Shown: one piece after another, positions 48,476-60,551 of the stretch | Position numbering within the stretch: the stretch's first letter is position 1 | How the letters are laid out: every line of letters begins with the position of its first letter | From: Schizophyllum amplum | Taxonomy: Eukaryota; Basidiomycota; Agaricomycetes; Agaricales; Schizophyllaceae | Length of the DNA: 64,000 nt | Reading direction: 5' to 3' | Assembly: GCA_007026445.1 (NCBI GenBank) | Contig: VDMD01000012.1 | Coordinates: 682,001-746,000 of the forward strand | The notes under the pieces: generated by a model | Databases searched by the model: none | What the model was told of the DNA's origin: nothing | Seen by the model: only the letters and a program-made list of their open reading frames with translations | Made by a program: the position numbers and the translations under genes

Positions 48476-51400
48476 TCAGCGTCCTATCGTACTCATGAAG
48501 CTCGCGAGATCTAAGCCTTGGTACTCTTCCTCCGCGGGCAGGTCCTCCAGCCCTTGGAGGACCTTGTTTTGGGTGGCGGACTCTTCTGCTTCTCTGCTCT
48601 TCCGCTTGGCAGCAGCGGCAGCGTCTTCCTCTTCTGTTGTGCGCTTGAAAAGATCCAGGACGAGGTCTGTGTCCATGGAGGCCAGTCCCGAATTCTGTTG
48701 GGTAACGACCGAGTTGGCGATGTTGAGCTTGAAGCGTTGCAAACTTCACTTCCGTTAGTCACTTCGCAGGAAAAGATATATACAAGACGCACCCCATGAT
48801 CTTCTCCTCAAGCGTTCCTTTGGTGACGAGGCGGTAGACATTGACCACCTTCTTCTGACCAATGCGATGCGCACGATCCATGGCCTGGAGATCCTTCATC
48901 GGGTTCCAGTCATGTTCGACGAAGATGACAGTGTCCGCGCCGGTCAGTGTCAACCCGAGACCGCCAACGTGGGTGGTCAAAAGGAGGCAGTCGATACTGG
49001 GATCGGCATTGAAGGTCTGTACGATCGCATGGCGCTTGCTAGCGTCGGTGCCACCATCTAGACGCATGTACGTGACCGAAGGCATATGCTGCTTGAAGAG
49101 GTCCGTCTCGATGATATCTAGCATCTGCTTCATCTGACAGAAGATGAGGACACGGTGCTGCGAGAACGCGCCAGTCGACTCCGGCCCTGCGTCGATCAAC
49201 TCGCTCTTGCCGGAGTCGGCCGCTGTGGTGGTGACGCCGATGCCGCAATCGGTCAGCAGTTGTCTGGAAAGCGTCTGAACATCGTTGTATACAGCATAAA
49301 ACCTTGAAACCTACCTCAAGGCGAGAAGTTTGGGTGCGTGATGTATGTCCTTCAAGCCGTCGTTCGTCTTCAAGCCCAAACGGTTCAGGTTCGCCGCGAT
49401 GGCTTCCTGGTCGTTCTTGAGAACGAGTGCCGGATGGTTGCACAGCTTGCGCAGGTACTGCAACGACTGGAAGATGTGCTGCTGCTCGACCTTCTGGGCC
49501 GACTGGGCGGCTGCGACCGCGCCCTCGGCAGAAGCAAGTGCACGCGACTTGGAAAAATCGTCGTACATGTTCTTCTGCAGTTCCGAAAGCTCGCAGTAGT
49601 AGTCCTGGATGATCTTGGGCGGCAGGTCGTGCAAGACGTCTTCCTTGAGTCGACGAAGGAGGAAGGGCAGGACCTGCTTGTGTAGAGCTTCCAATGCCAG
49701 CGCAGCTACAGGAGGAGGTCAGATAGGGTGTAAACATCAGAAGACGCGACAACTTACCGGCCTCGCCATTTTTCGACTTGCCATCCCGATTCGACAATAT
49801 GGGCTTGCCAAAGCGCTCATTGAACGAACTCTCCGTCCCAAGGAAACCCGGCATGAGGAAGTCGAATAGGCTCCATAACTCCAACACGTTGTTTTGTATC
49901 GGAGTGCCAGACAGAATGAGCCTGTGCTGAGAGTTGAGCGACTTGACCGCCTTCGTCAACTTGGTCTTCGCGTTCTTGATGACGTGGCCTTCGTCCAGGA
50001 TGCAGTAGAGCCATTGTGTATTGCCGATGCTCGTGATGTCGTTGCGGACGACTTCGTAGGAGGTGATGACGACGTCGTAAGACTTGATCTTGCCGAGAAT
50101 CTTCTGACGCTCGCGCGCATTGCCCGTGTAGAGTACCGGGCGGAGGTTCTCGACGTACTTGAGGATCTCATAGTACCAATGGCCGGTAAGCGTAGGCGGA
50201 CAGACAATAAGGGACGGAAGATGAACGGCGTCGGGGGCCTGCGTTTGCCTGTGCCGCTCAGCGCGCTCGAAGTGCTTGCTGGCCAGGATACAGATGGACT
50301 GCAGCGTCTTGCCGAGACCCATATCTATTGATCATTGAGCGACTGATCGAAGGAGGATAACTCGTACTCACCGTCGCACAAAATGCCATGAAGCTGATAC
50401 TTGGCAAGGAAAGCGAGCCAGTTGACACCGTCCTGCTGATACTTGCGCAACTCCGCCTTGACGGGGACCGGTATGACGTAAGGATCCACCTTCGACCCGT
50501 CCAGGAGCTGCATTAAGAACTGCCGTTCCTCCTCTCGTCGCTTGAGCAGATCTTCGGAGAACCCTGGCGGATCTGGCAGGCCGGCCTACACAAAAGGTCA
50601 GCTACGCGCACAGCTGAGGCGACGTCAAGCGTACCTCAAGAGGCACCATCTTGACGAGAGATGCGAAGGTGTTGGTAGCTGTTGCGCGGATATCTTCGTC
50701 CAAGTCGCTCATCCGGCCGAGAACCGGTACAACCATAAAGATGACATAGGGCAGAGCCTTGATGTCCAGCTTCTGCACGATATCTAGATAGTAGAGGTGT
50801 CGGCCATCTTTCTTCAAGCGCGCAAAAAAGGAACGTACGGTACAACAGCTCCATCGAACCTTGCCGATTCGTCAGCGACAACGCATCTCCCAGAAGAGGC
50901 ACAACGTGCTCGATTACAAAGCGCATCGCATCCTGGGTAAGCACCGCGCACACAGTCGCAAAACTGCGCGCCGCAATCTGTCGGATGATACCGTACTTGC
51001 TCTGCAGCGCCAGCAAGATCATCGGGAACAGCTGCGTCAGGCGCGGCCACAGCTTCTCGTGCAGCGCCGGAATGACCGCCTCCAGCACGCTCAGTGTATC
51101 GATGACATTCTGCCCGGCGAGGGGGTCCCTAGCGAGGTACTTGTCCGCCTCCTGCGGGGTGGCCGCGTTGAACTCTCCGAGGAGACCACCGGCGATGGAA
51201 ACCCACATGTTCGGCACGACCTCGAGGAGGTCGGGGCCGAACCTGGTGGAGAGCCCGCGGAAGGCCATCGTAGCACCACGTGCGGAGATCTGGTTGCTTG
51301 CGGGGTCGCCTTCGCCCACATCGTCCACTTTGGCGGCTTTCCCGTTCTTCTGCGCGTCCGCAGGCCGGAGGCCGTGAGCCGACAGAATTCCCTCGCGTTG

Positions 51401-54400
51401 CTTCCAATAGGCGAAGGTGGGCGTGAGTGCTGTGTCCTTGCAGAGGAACGTGCAGAGGTTCTTGATGATTTTGTCCGCGGTCACCGGCTTGTGCTTGACG
51501 AGATACTCGATGAATCTCACGATAGCGGTGCATGAACGGGCTTGGAGGTCTGCATTCTCCTCGCTCTGGGAACGGCAGTGAGCAGATGGCCTACATTAAT
51601 CTCGCATAACTCACCTTGACGCCCTCCATGATGCCTTTGACAACAGGCGTAACCTTGTCCGGCACACCACCCAGAAAGACGATAGCGCCCGCGAAGGAAG
51701 CCGCAACACGGATATCGTACTGCCCCTTTGTCTGAATGTACCGTTCAATGCTCGCCGCGATCGTCACCCGCTTCTCAGCCAGCACCGCCACTTCCTTCTT
51801 CTTAGCACGTCCCAGACTGTCACGCAATTGTTGGAACAGACGCCCCACCGCCGCCTGTGCCGTCTCCAACGTGAAGCATCCCTCCCGCGCGCCCGTTACG
51901 TCGATGTCCGATCCCAAGTACGGAATGGCTGACTGCGGCAGCTTGCAGGTGGTGTGGAAGCTGGCGAGCAGCTGCGAGCAGTCCGAGAAAATGCGCCCGA
52001 GGGACATCATCATCTCATGGTATGCTGACGGTAGCGGGCTCTGCACCCAGGCCAGCGCGACGTCCACAAGGCTGCGCGCGAGCCGGCTTGTGTCCGCTAA
52101 GTTCGTCGTGCCCTCGCCCGCCGCGTCCGTGTGCGCTTGCGCCCACTCCGTCGCGATCGTTGCGCCCAGATACTGCTGAATCATCGCAGGCGACTTCATG
52201 TAATGCACGAGCAGCGGCTCGAAAGTTGTGAACACCGAGTCTTCAGGCCACGCGATGATGAGCCCCGCGAGCGCAGTCGCACAGGCGATGCGCGCCTTCC
52301 AGACGATCTCGGGGTTGATGAGCGACTGGTCCTGGCTGATCATGTTCTTGTCCACGTTATGCCGCTCAATGCTGCCGTCCGTGTGCATGCTCGGCTGGTA
52401 GAAGCAGGCAGTGGGGATCGGCACGCCAATCGGGGTCATGGCGGTATCAAACCATCCGAGGAGCTGGTCTTGCTGCACGAGCGCCTGCAGCCACCCCTGC
52501 GTGCCATTTATGATAGAGAGCGCCGTGCGCCACGCGTGCAGGGACGCCTCGCGGATGTCAGCGCGCTCTTCGACGAGCAGATTCTGGTAGAGGAGCTGCA
52601 TGAAGGGCGCCGAGATCCAGTCCTTCGGCAGCGTCGGCACGTCCATGAACGACGTGAGCGTCTGCACAACCGACAGCCGCACATTCGCGATCGTGTGCCG
52701 GAAGAACGGGAACAGCGTCGGCGCCAGCGCCGTCATGGGCATGCTCACCGTGTCCTTCGCGAGCACGTCGATGACGACGTCGTACGCGACGAGCTTGCCC
52801 AGTAGGTCCATCACGGCGCCTACGCTCGAGCTCAGGTCGTCCTTCATGTCGCTCAGGCACGCCCATAGCGCGACCATGACGCGGTCGAGGGACTCGGGCA
52901 GCTGCCTCACCAGGTGCTCGGCGATTGGGAGCAGGCAGGACGCCGCTACCGCGCGCACGTCGTCGTCGTGGTCGCCCAGTCTGTGGGAAGGAGCACAAAT
53001 TGAGCGACATCAAGTGGGGCGGTGAGAGGGACACCGTACCCGAGTATCGCAGAGTCGACGACGTCTTGCAGGATCTGCTTGCCCGAGAGCGCGCCCTCCT
53101 CGACCTCGCCGTCCATCTTGACAAAGAGGTCGTCCCGGACGGCGACTTCGTACTTGAGGCCAAGCAAGCCCGAGTGGCGGACTTCCCAGACGTGCCTGAG
53201 GTTGAGCATCCTCGCCTTCGGGTGTCTGGCAGAGCGGCTACTTTCGGCGGGCGTAGCACCTTGGCAGACGTCAGCTTATTGTCAGCGCACACTCAGAGGA
53301 CATACCGTCGCCATTCCAATTCGCCGGTAGGACAAAGTCCTGTTTGATCATTTGCAGAAGTATACTGTGCACCCAAGTAACTGAGCGACGAGGCATGTGG
53401 AGCAATAGCGAACCCATCGTCTGACTGATGGTTTCGCGGACGGGAGCGGTTACTTGATCGGAAACGAAATCGCTGAATCGGTCGAGCACAAAAACACATA
53501 GGAACTGCGCGGCGAGATGATTGCACCAGCGCTCGTGCGCTAGCTGATTTTCCGGCCACGCCAAATCGTCTATCCAACAACGATCAGACATCGCAACGAG
53601 TAAGCAAGACGTCAAACCACCCACCTCGCATCCCGCCGCATTTTCCCTGGACTCTCAGGAGCTCGCGAAGCGCCAATGTTGCGCCATGCCGCACTTGCCA
53701 CGCCGGATTGAAGAGGTCGACCGTCAAGACACTGACGACGCCCTCCCAAGCCCAAGTGCCGGGCCTGACCTCCAGCGCAGTAGACTGCTGCGCCGTCTTC
53801 GGCGCAATCGCCCCGCCCTTGGACGGATCCACAACGACCTTGTCCGGAGTCGGCGCCCTCCCCGACGGGCTCGACAGCCGTGACGACGGCGTCGGCGTGC
53901 CCTCCTCCGCAGCCACCAAGCGCGCCCTGCCGAAAAAATTAGCCCGCGCCCAGAGCCGCACAACAGGATGTTCACCGACTTATTCGACGGCCCTGCGGGG
54001 GCGGCGTTGTACTTGGAGCCCGACGCCTGCGGCGGCGGCGCGTGCACGACGGCGCTGTTGCCCGGCTTGCGCTTGCGCTTGAGGCGGTTGCGCTCGCGCG
54101 CGGAGAGCGCGCTCAGGTCGACCTCGGGTTCCGCCGAGCCGTGTACGGGTGGGGGCGCGGCGACTGTGGGCGACTCGGCGGGGGTGGCGGAGCGGGCTTT
54201 GATGTCCGGGATGGGGTCCGATGGTGTGGTGGCGGCGGAGGCGGGCGGTTCCTCGACTTTGACTGTGACGGCGGAGGGGTCGGCTTCGGGGGCGTCGGCG
54301 CTGGCGAGCTCCTTGTCGAGGTCCATCTCGTCGGCAACGTCGTCGAGAAAGTCGAGGCCGAGGCGGCCCATGGCCTCCTTACGTGCCTTCTTGACCTCAG

Positions 54401-55011
54401 TAGAGTCGGAGAGGATGCCGTGTGGCTTGAGGAACTCCTTCCCGGACGATGAGAGGAGCAGCTTGCCCTGGGCGATGAGATTCTGTACAGAGAACGAAGG
54501 AACATCCGGTGCAGGCAGTGCGTCTTGCTCAACCTTGACGCCATTTTCTTGTTTGACGCCTTCCTCTTGCTTGACGCCTTCTTCGCCCTCAGTTGATGGG
54601 AAAGTGTTGGGCACCCAGAGCGGGACAAGGGTGCAGATTTGTGAAAGCGCGACGGACGCGGCGACCCGAGTATCGTGGGATCTGGAGTGCAGATAGGGTA
54701 GTATCTAGTACATGTTAGGACTAGTACACGACGACTGAGCTACCACTCACCCGAGCAAGGACGGCCATGAGCTCTGCCCAGGCCGCCGGATCGCCGCGCT
54801 CGGCATGCTGACGGCTGGCTTTGATATCATCCTGCAGTGTCGTAACATCTGCAGTGACCGCCTTCGCGGCTAGCTGGGCGAGCTGTTTCGCCGCGGTCTG
54901 CCTGACAGACGCGGACGAGCCCGTGTCGAGCAGGAGGAGGAGCCGGTCGAGCCTGCGGGGGGAATGAGCTCACGTTACCGGTTGAAGTGTCCAAGCGTAC
55001 CTGGATGACAT
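48476..55011 (-). CDS. MOT1: TBP-associated SNF2 ATPase MOT1 (BTAF1)
   Basis: MOT1 uses ATP to remove TATA-binding protein from DNA in the nucleus. Exon 1 encodes only MSS and part of R (ATG at 55011-55009), followed by an intron. RLDRLLLLLDTGSSASVRQT then begins the HEAT-repeat array. An acidic insert with repeated VKQEEGVKQENGVKVE lies near 54,560. HEAT repeats run to about 50,600 (VRHGATLALRELLRVQGK, GLLGLKYEVAVRDDLFVKMD). The SNF2 motor has YQQDGVNWLAFLAKYQLHGI, MGLGKTLQSICILASKHF, LDEGHVIKNAKTKLTKAVK, SGTPIQNNVLELWSLFDFLM and THVGGLGLTLTGADTVIF. DRAHRIGQKKVVNVYRLVTK then leads to the family-specific tail LASFMSTIGR. About 14 exons join cleanly over 6.5 kb. Confidence 0.95.
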
Positions 55012-55223
55012 CTCGATTAGGCAAGTATCGGCCTTCCGGCCCGGCGGAGGGAGCGATGTCGGGGGACGTGTTTCAGGTCGCGAGCGAGGCGGCGGTCCTT
55101 TTATTTGAGACGCGCGAGGCAAGGCGTGACGGAAAAAAGATCACAACGTGACAAAAGCGTGACTCGGCAGTCCGGCAATTTCAAATCGACCGTCATCCTT
55201 GCTTCTCGCCATCATCGTCGACG

Positions 55224-56622
55224 ATGAACATGGACGATTTTTTGAAGAGGATGACGGAGGGGGAGCTGTGGGCGGGCTTTGGTGAGTGACTAGCAGACTG
55301 TATGGACGCTGCTAACCACGCTGAAGACGAGGTGCAACGCGCAATCGCGGAAGAAATGGCGGCAATAGCGGGCGATCCAAAGCGTCTTTGTCAATCAGCA
55401 GCAGGAAGGCTCGACGACATTGCCGCATCCGCACACAAGGAGATGCCCCGAGCAGGCGTCCAGCTCACCGGCTGGCGCGTCATCCACACCGACGCCTGCA
55501 TCCTCGCTGCCCTCGCCGACTCGGACGCCCTCGCATCCATCGCGCGGCTGGATAAGGCCATCATCATCTCCGGAGCTGCCGGGTACGGCCGGCTTGATCT
55601 CATCCTCGACTTGATCGACGCGCTGCAGAGGCGCTGCAAACACCCCGAACCCCTGCCAGCACTCGACCTCCCGCGGACCGCACATCCTCGACCGTCACGC
55701 CCGCCTACCGCGTCATCCGCAGTTCGCGAACTTGCCGATCCGCCCTTGATGTCCGTTTACCAGCGGCAGCTCTCCGATCAACCCTTCGTCTTGCGCGGCT
55801 ACGCCACAGACTGGCCGTGCTGCGCTGAACATCCATGGGCTTCCGCTGCGTACCTTCGCTCCGCCACCGGCCCTGGGCGTCTAGTCCCTGTGGAAATTGG
55901 CCAGGACTATCGCGCTGAAGAGTGGACGCAAGAGCTCATGTCTTGGAACGCCTTTCTCTCACATCTGGATTTCGTTGACCAACCGCGCAAGGCGCACTCT
56001 GGCAGTGTCCTATATATGGCCCAGCATGATCTTCTCATGCAGTTTCCTACCCTCAAGTCAGACCTTTTGATACCTGATTATGTCTACGCGTGTGTCGGCT
56101 CTGATGAATACAAACCTCCTGCGAACGACGACCGACTGGTGTTGAATGCTTGGCTCGGGCCTGCTGGGACTATGTCGCCTGCGCATACGGTGACGACTTT
56201 CCATCACCCTCAAGTTGGATGACTCACAGGATAGTAGGACCCCTTCCACAACTTCTATGGTACGCTTCTCGATCCGATCTGGAGCCTTGCTGACTCTTGC
56301 AGCTCAAGTCGTTGGAAGGAAGACGGTATGGCTGGCACCGCCCTCTGCCTCGCCCTCCATGTACGCCTACGCGGACTCTCAACATCCTGCAAGCGCGCAG
56401 AAGTCTGATCCTGCGCCTTCAATGAGCAACACGTCGCGGGTGGATGTCTTTGCAGATGATGAGAGCGAGTCAAGGGCGCAGTTTCCGGACTTTTGGGATC
56501 ATGTCGTAGGTTCGGCGCTGAGCGTGACGCTGGATGCGGGTGATGTGCTGTTCTTCCCGCCGGGCTGGTGGCACGCGATGAGGAGCGAGGACACGAGCTT
56601 TTCCGTGTCTATGTGGTTTTGA
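55224..56622 (+). CDS. JmjC-domain dioxygenase, KDM8/JMJD5-like
   Basis: This is a predicted Fe(II)/2-oxoglutarate oxygenase of the small JmjC group, which act as hydroxylases or demethylases in nucleus or cytosol. It starts MNMDDFLKRMTEGELWAGF, with an intron before EVQRAIAEEMAAIAGDP. The N-terminal helical domain has ASIARLDKAIIISGAAGYGR and LDLILDLIDALQRR. The JmjC part has QPFVLRGYATDWPC, VPVEIGQDYRAEEWTQELMS, VLYMAQHDLLMQFPTLKSDL and LVLNAWLGPAGTMSPAHT. An intron ends exactly between Thr and Asp of the metal-binding H-T-D motif (SPAHT then DPFHNFYAQVVGRKTVWLAP). The second metal His is in LFFPPGWWHAMRSEDTSFSV. The product ends SMWF. All three metal ligands are present. Confidence 0.88.
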
Positions 56623-56828
56623 AGAATAGAAAGAGCTTTACGAGAGTACAGGCACACTTTGAATAAGCTGAGTCTATGGACCGGACGTGAAGCTGCTTCG
56701 GGTTCAACAAGAGCAGCACGTGGGAACCGGATTTGTCAAAGTTGGGCGGCGGTGGCGGCGTCGGACCCTTTTGTGTCTGGTCGTCCATGGCGCTCTGAGC
56801 GTTCCCGACGACGACAACGACGACGACG

Positions 56829-59800
56829 ATGGCGTCCCTCGACGACGCCTGGCCGAGCTCAGACGGCACCCTCACCCTCGCCGTCATCCTCGAGGCCCTC
56901 GGCACCTCGCCCGACCATGGCGCGACCCTCAGCTTCTCGCGCCTGAACTTGACCGATGTCCCGGGGAATGCTGCATTAGAGCTCGCAGACCTCGGCGCGG
57001 ACAGCGATTCGGACCAGCGTCCTGTCGAGCGGTGCGTGGCCGCCATCCCGCGTCGTCGCGCAATTGGCTCACTCTCGCAACGAACAGCCTCGCGCTGGGC
57101 TACAATAAGCTCACCGCGCTGCCCGCACAGTTCGTCAAGCTTAGCCAGCTGCGCTACCTCAACCTGCGCAACAACGGCTTCGCCGAGTTCCCGCGCGTGG
57201 TGCGTAGATCGAGCGCATTCGCGCGGGGGCTTTCCACCTGATGACATGGTTCCCTAGCTCACCGCCATGGTCGCCCTCGACACGCTGGACATCAGCCACA
57301 ACAAGATCAAGTGCCTCCCCGACGAGCCGGGCGAGCTCGTCCATCTTCGAGTGCGTGCAGCACGCTCGCGGCCGCAGCCCCACGCTGACTCTACCCCCTA
57401 AGGTGTTCTGCGTGTCCAAGAACAAGCTTGGCAAGCTGCCGCACTTTATGACGCAGTTTAGCAAGCTCGAGGTGCTCAAGGTCGACAAGAACCCTATTAC
57501 CTATCCACCGAAGTTTGTGCTAGAGCCCGGCGAGGGCGCGACGGGGCAGGCGATGGTCGACTGGGTCGAGTCGCTGCAGCGCTGGCTCATCGCAGACTCG
57601 CCCCGTAAAGCGAGCATGGACAGCGTCAGCACGGACAGCACGGACCACCCGGAGTCGCGGGACTCATTAGACAACTCCATGTGCGTGCTTGACCTTGCGA
57701 ACGAACGGTCTGCTGACAACGTCCCGCAGCGACAACATCTATCAATCGTGGTCGCACCTGCGTGCAGAATCAGGGGCACCTGAGTTTGACGCTGGCGTCA
57801 CCCCTCACGCGCGCTCCTTCTCTGTCGACTCCACCCTTTCCGCCTCCTCCACTGAATCCTTCCAAGAGGTCGAACCCCCAAACTCTGCGCGCCTCCCTCC
57901 CCTTCATCTTGGTATCCTGCAATCGCAGGGCGCTGAGCCATCCCCCACTCGCTCCTTCTACCTCCCCAGCCCCGCAGATTCGGTCACATTCTTCGAGGAC
58001 GACGAGCCCTCGAGCTCAAGCCTCAAGAGCCCGCCCAGCAGCTCGGACGACCAACATAACCCGCGCCCGCTCGTTCGCGGAGGGCATCAAGGCAGCATCT
58101 AGCAGCTCGGACTTTCACTTCAAGCAGAGTCTGCCTGATCTCAGCACGGCTCGGCTGAACTTCACGAAGAAGTCGTCGCAAGATGCCAGTCATAGTTCGC
58201 GCAAGTCTTCGTACGGACAGGACGACTACTCTATACCATCCCCGGTGTCTACCCGCAAGGACTCAGGTTCCTCTTTGAGCTCGCAGTCCCGGATCGTACG
58301 GCCCTTTACGCGAGAGCGTATCCCGCCCTCACCGCCGCGAGAGGTACCCTCAATGGCATTTGAGCGCAATTCCTACTTCCGGCGTCTTTCAACCCTTCCT
58401 CAGACCGCTATCAAGCGGTCCCTGCCACAACCTCTCGTCTGCCTCATCGACTGTGCACGGAGTATGCTCTTTGCAGTCGTGCAGATCCACCTCGCACTAG
58501 AGCGCTACACCACATTCCCTATCGACGAACGGCTGTCCTCACTTCTGAAGAAGGTCGCGGAGCCTGCGCAGGCGGAGATGATGTCGCTTACGAGCGCCTT
58601 GGATCGCTTCGACGCGCTTAGCCGAAAATCTCAGCCCCCACCCGCGGTCTGCCGTGGAGTGATAGAGAGCTGCAGGGATGCGGTTTCAGCGTTCGGGCGC
58701 GTGGTGGGCGTGCTGCCACTGCAGCTCAAGGTCATCAACACGGACGACGTGCGGTTCCTGCGGTCGATGCTGCTGACGCTGTATGGTGCGACAGCGGAGA
58801 TCTCCACAGCGTGGCAGACGCTGTCGTCGCAGATGGATGCGATCAGGCCGCTTTTGAAGGTGCGGAAGCATACGTCGCCGTCGTCAGACCCGTCGTCTTC
58901 GAGCACGGCGTCGCCCTTTCATCATCAGCCGAAGCCTGCGCGGCCGGCGCCGCCTCTGCGCACGCATACGGGCAGCTCGTCGTCGTCGACCGGGCTGACT
59001 GGGCTGAGGAGTCACCCGTCGCGGCGTCATGCGGGGTCCTTCAGCTTCAAGGACGTGGAGCTTGGGAAGAAGATGCCTTCAATAGACGTGCTGTCCCCGC
59101 CGCTGCCCAGCGGGTCGCGGACGCCGGTACCGAGAGGCAAGCGACATGCACCCTCAACGCCACAGAACGGCAGCACACCTTCGCTGAGCAGTCCTTTCCC
59201 TCCATCGCCATATGCGTTTGAATCGGGCCGCGCGCACTCGAGGCAGACCTCGCAGACTTCAACACAAGCATCGTCCCGGTCGGGGTCTTCATCGCCTGTC
59301 GCAGCGGAGAAGACGTCGTTCTTTGACCTCCCGTCGTCGGCAAAGAACCAGGTGGACAAGGAGGCGGTGCAGGCGGTGAAGCTTGCGGTGGATATTGCGC
59401 CGGGGGTGTGGGACACGATGGAGGATTTGTTGGCGGACGTGCTGAAGGAGAAGGCGGATGTGCGCGAGAGCTTGGATCGGGCGAGAGGAGTGACGAAGCG
59501 GCTGGTGGAGTTGATTGTGATGGTGCAGGATGGGGATTCGACGCCGGATAAGAAGGCGCTCCGCGACGATGCGCATGTCTTTTGAAGGTTGGTCGGTGCT
59601 TCACGTCGTGCGGCTAGCCTTGCTAACATCCATCCTATAGACGGTCGTGCAGCTATCCAACATGATCAAAATGTACGGCGGCCCCATGCACGGTCCGGTA
59701 CTTTGCGTGCGAAGATGGTGCAGCTGACGAACGCAACGACCGAGTTCGCGATCCTGCTACACGTCTCCTCGCTGCCATCGTCTTCCAACACGTCGCAGGG

Positions 59801-60185
59801 GCGACTGTACTCGCCCATGGCTACACCCGCGTCCGCCTCGGCGTCTGCAGTGCAGACGAACTTCCTTGGGTTGCCGGACGAGAACAGGCTGGGGTCGAGT
59901 CTGTCGAGGAGTCGGAGCGCGCAGGCGTCGGTGTCCGCGAAGTCGACGCCGAGTCCGGAGCCGCCGCGGAGTGCGCAGCCGAACCAGTCGTTCAACATCC
60001 GCCGACCATGGGCGAAGGAGGGGCGATTGGATGGGGCGAGCCTGGATAACAGGTGTATTCTCCACTCGCCCTCCGCGCGATCGTCGCTTCTGCCGCTTGC
60101 ATTTGTGCTATGCGTGTACATGTCTTCGTGCGCGCGCTTTTCCGCGTCTACACACCCACGTTCCACCCATGCCATTCCATGTTGA
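56829..60185 (+). CDS. Sog2-like leucine-rich-repeat protein of the RAM network, with frame breaks
   Basis: Sog2 is an LRR scaffold of the RAM/MOR (Ndr kinase Cbk1) network controlling polar growth and cell separation. It starts MASLDDAWPSSDGTLTLAVI. LRRs follow across introns: LALGYNKLTALPAQFVKLSQ, LRYLNLRNNGFAEFP, LDTLDISHNKIKCLPDE, VSKNKLGKLPHFMTQFSKLE. A Ser-rich linker comes next, then the Sog2 domain (RSMLFAVVQIHLALERYTTF, VKLAVDIAPGVWDTMEDLLA, TVVQLSNMIKMYGG, RAKMVQLTNATTEFAILLHV). Three places change frame without a usable intron: about 58045-58062 (SSSDDQ to ITRARSFAEG), 59575-59585 (a TGA where VFLK is expected, one T short) and 59672-59690 (KMYGGP to GTLRAKM). The start and general structure are clear. 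The C-terminal end at 60185 is approximate. Confidence 0.75.
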
Positions 60186-60551
60186 TGTTTAATTCTGCCC
60201 ATACGATAACATTGGCCGCATAACCTTTTGCGTGCGACGCTCTCTAACCCCTCGTTTCTCTTTATTCCGCTATTATCACCGTTGTTTATGTGTCGTGGTT
60301 CGTTGGTTCAGCTATCTCTCTCTACTTGCGTGGCGTAATATACTGTATCTACATCGTACACATATAAGCTATCTATCGCTTGCTCTGAGTTTGTGCAGGA
60401 ACCTGGAAGTGGAAGGAAGACCACTTATTAAGTCACTTAAGTGGAAGTAAACGCGATCACCTGACTGTGTTTGGTTTACTTTGTCTGATCTGAGTTCCAA
60501 TCGCGCGGCTTAACCTTGACCTTGACCTTGTCTCACTCTGAACCGACTCCT
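60186..60551. other. Intergenic upstream of F-box C
   Basis: This 366-bp, AT-rich stretch includes ACATATAAGC near 60360, about 190 bp before the next start, which may serve as its TATA element. No gene was seen. Confidence 0.4.

Noticed and set aside
53724..54614. Plus-strand and extended minus-strand frames with Arg-rich ends in MOT1
   Set aside because: The Arg-rich end comes from reading into an intron (donor GTGAACATCC, acceptor CGGCAG). Splicing gives a normal MOT1 sequence.
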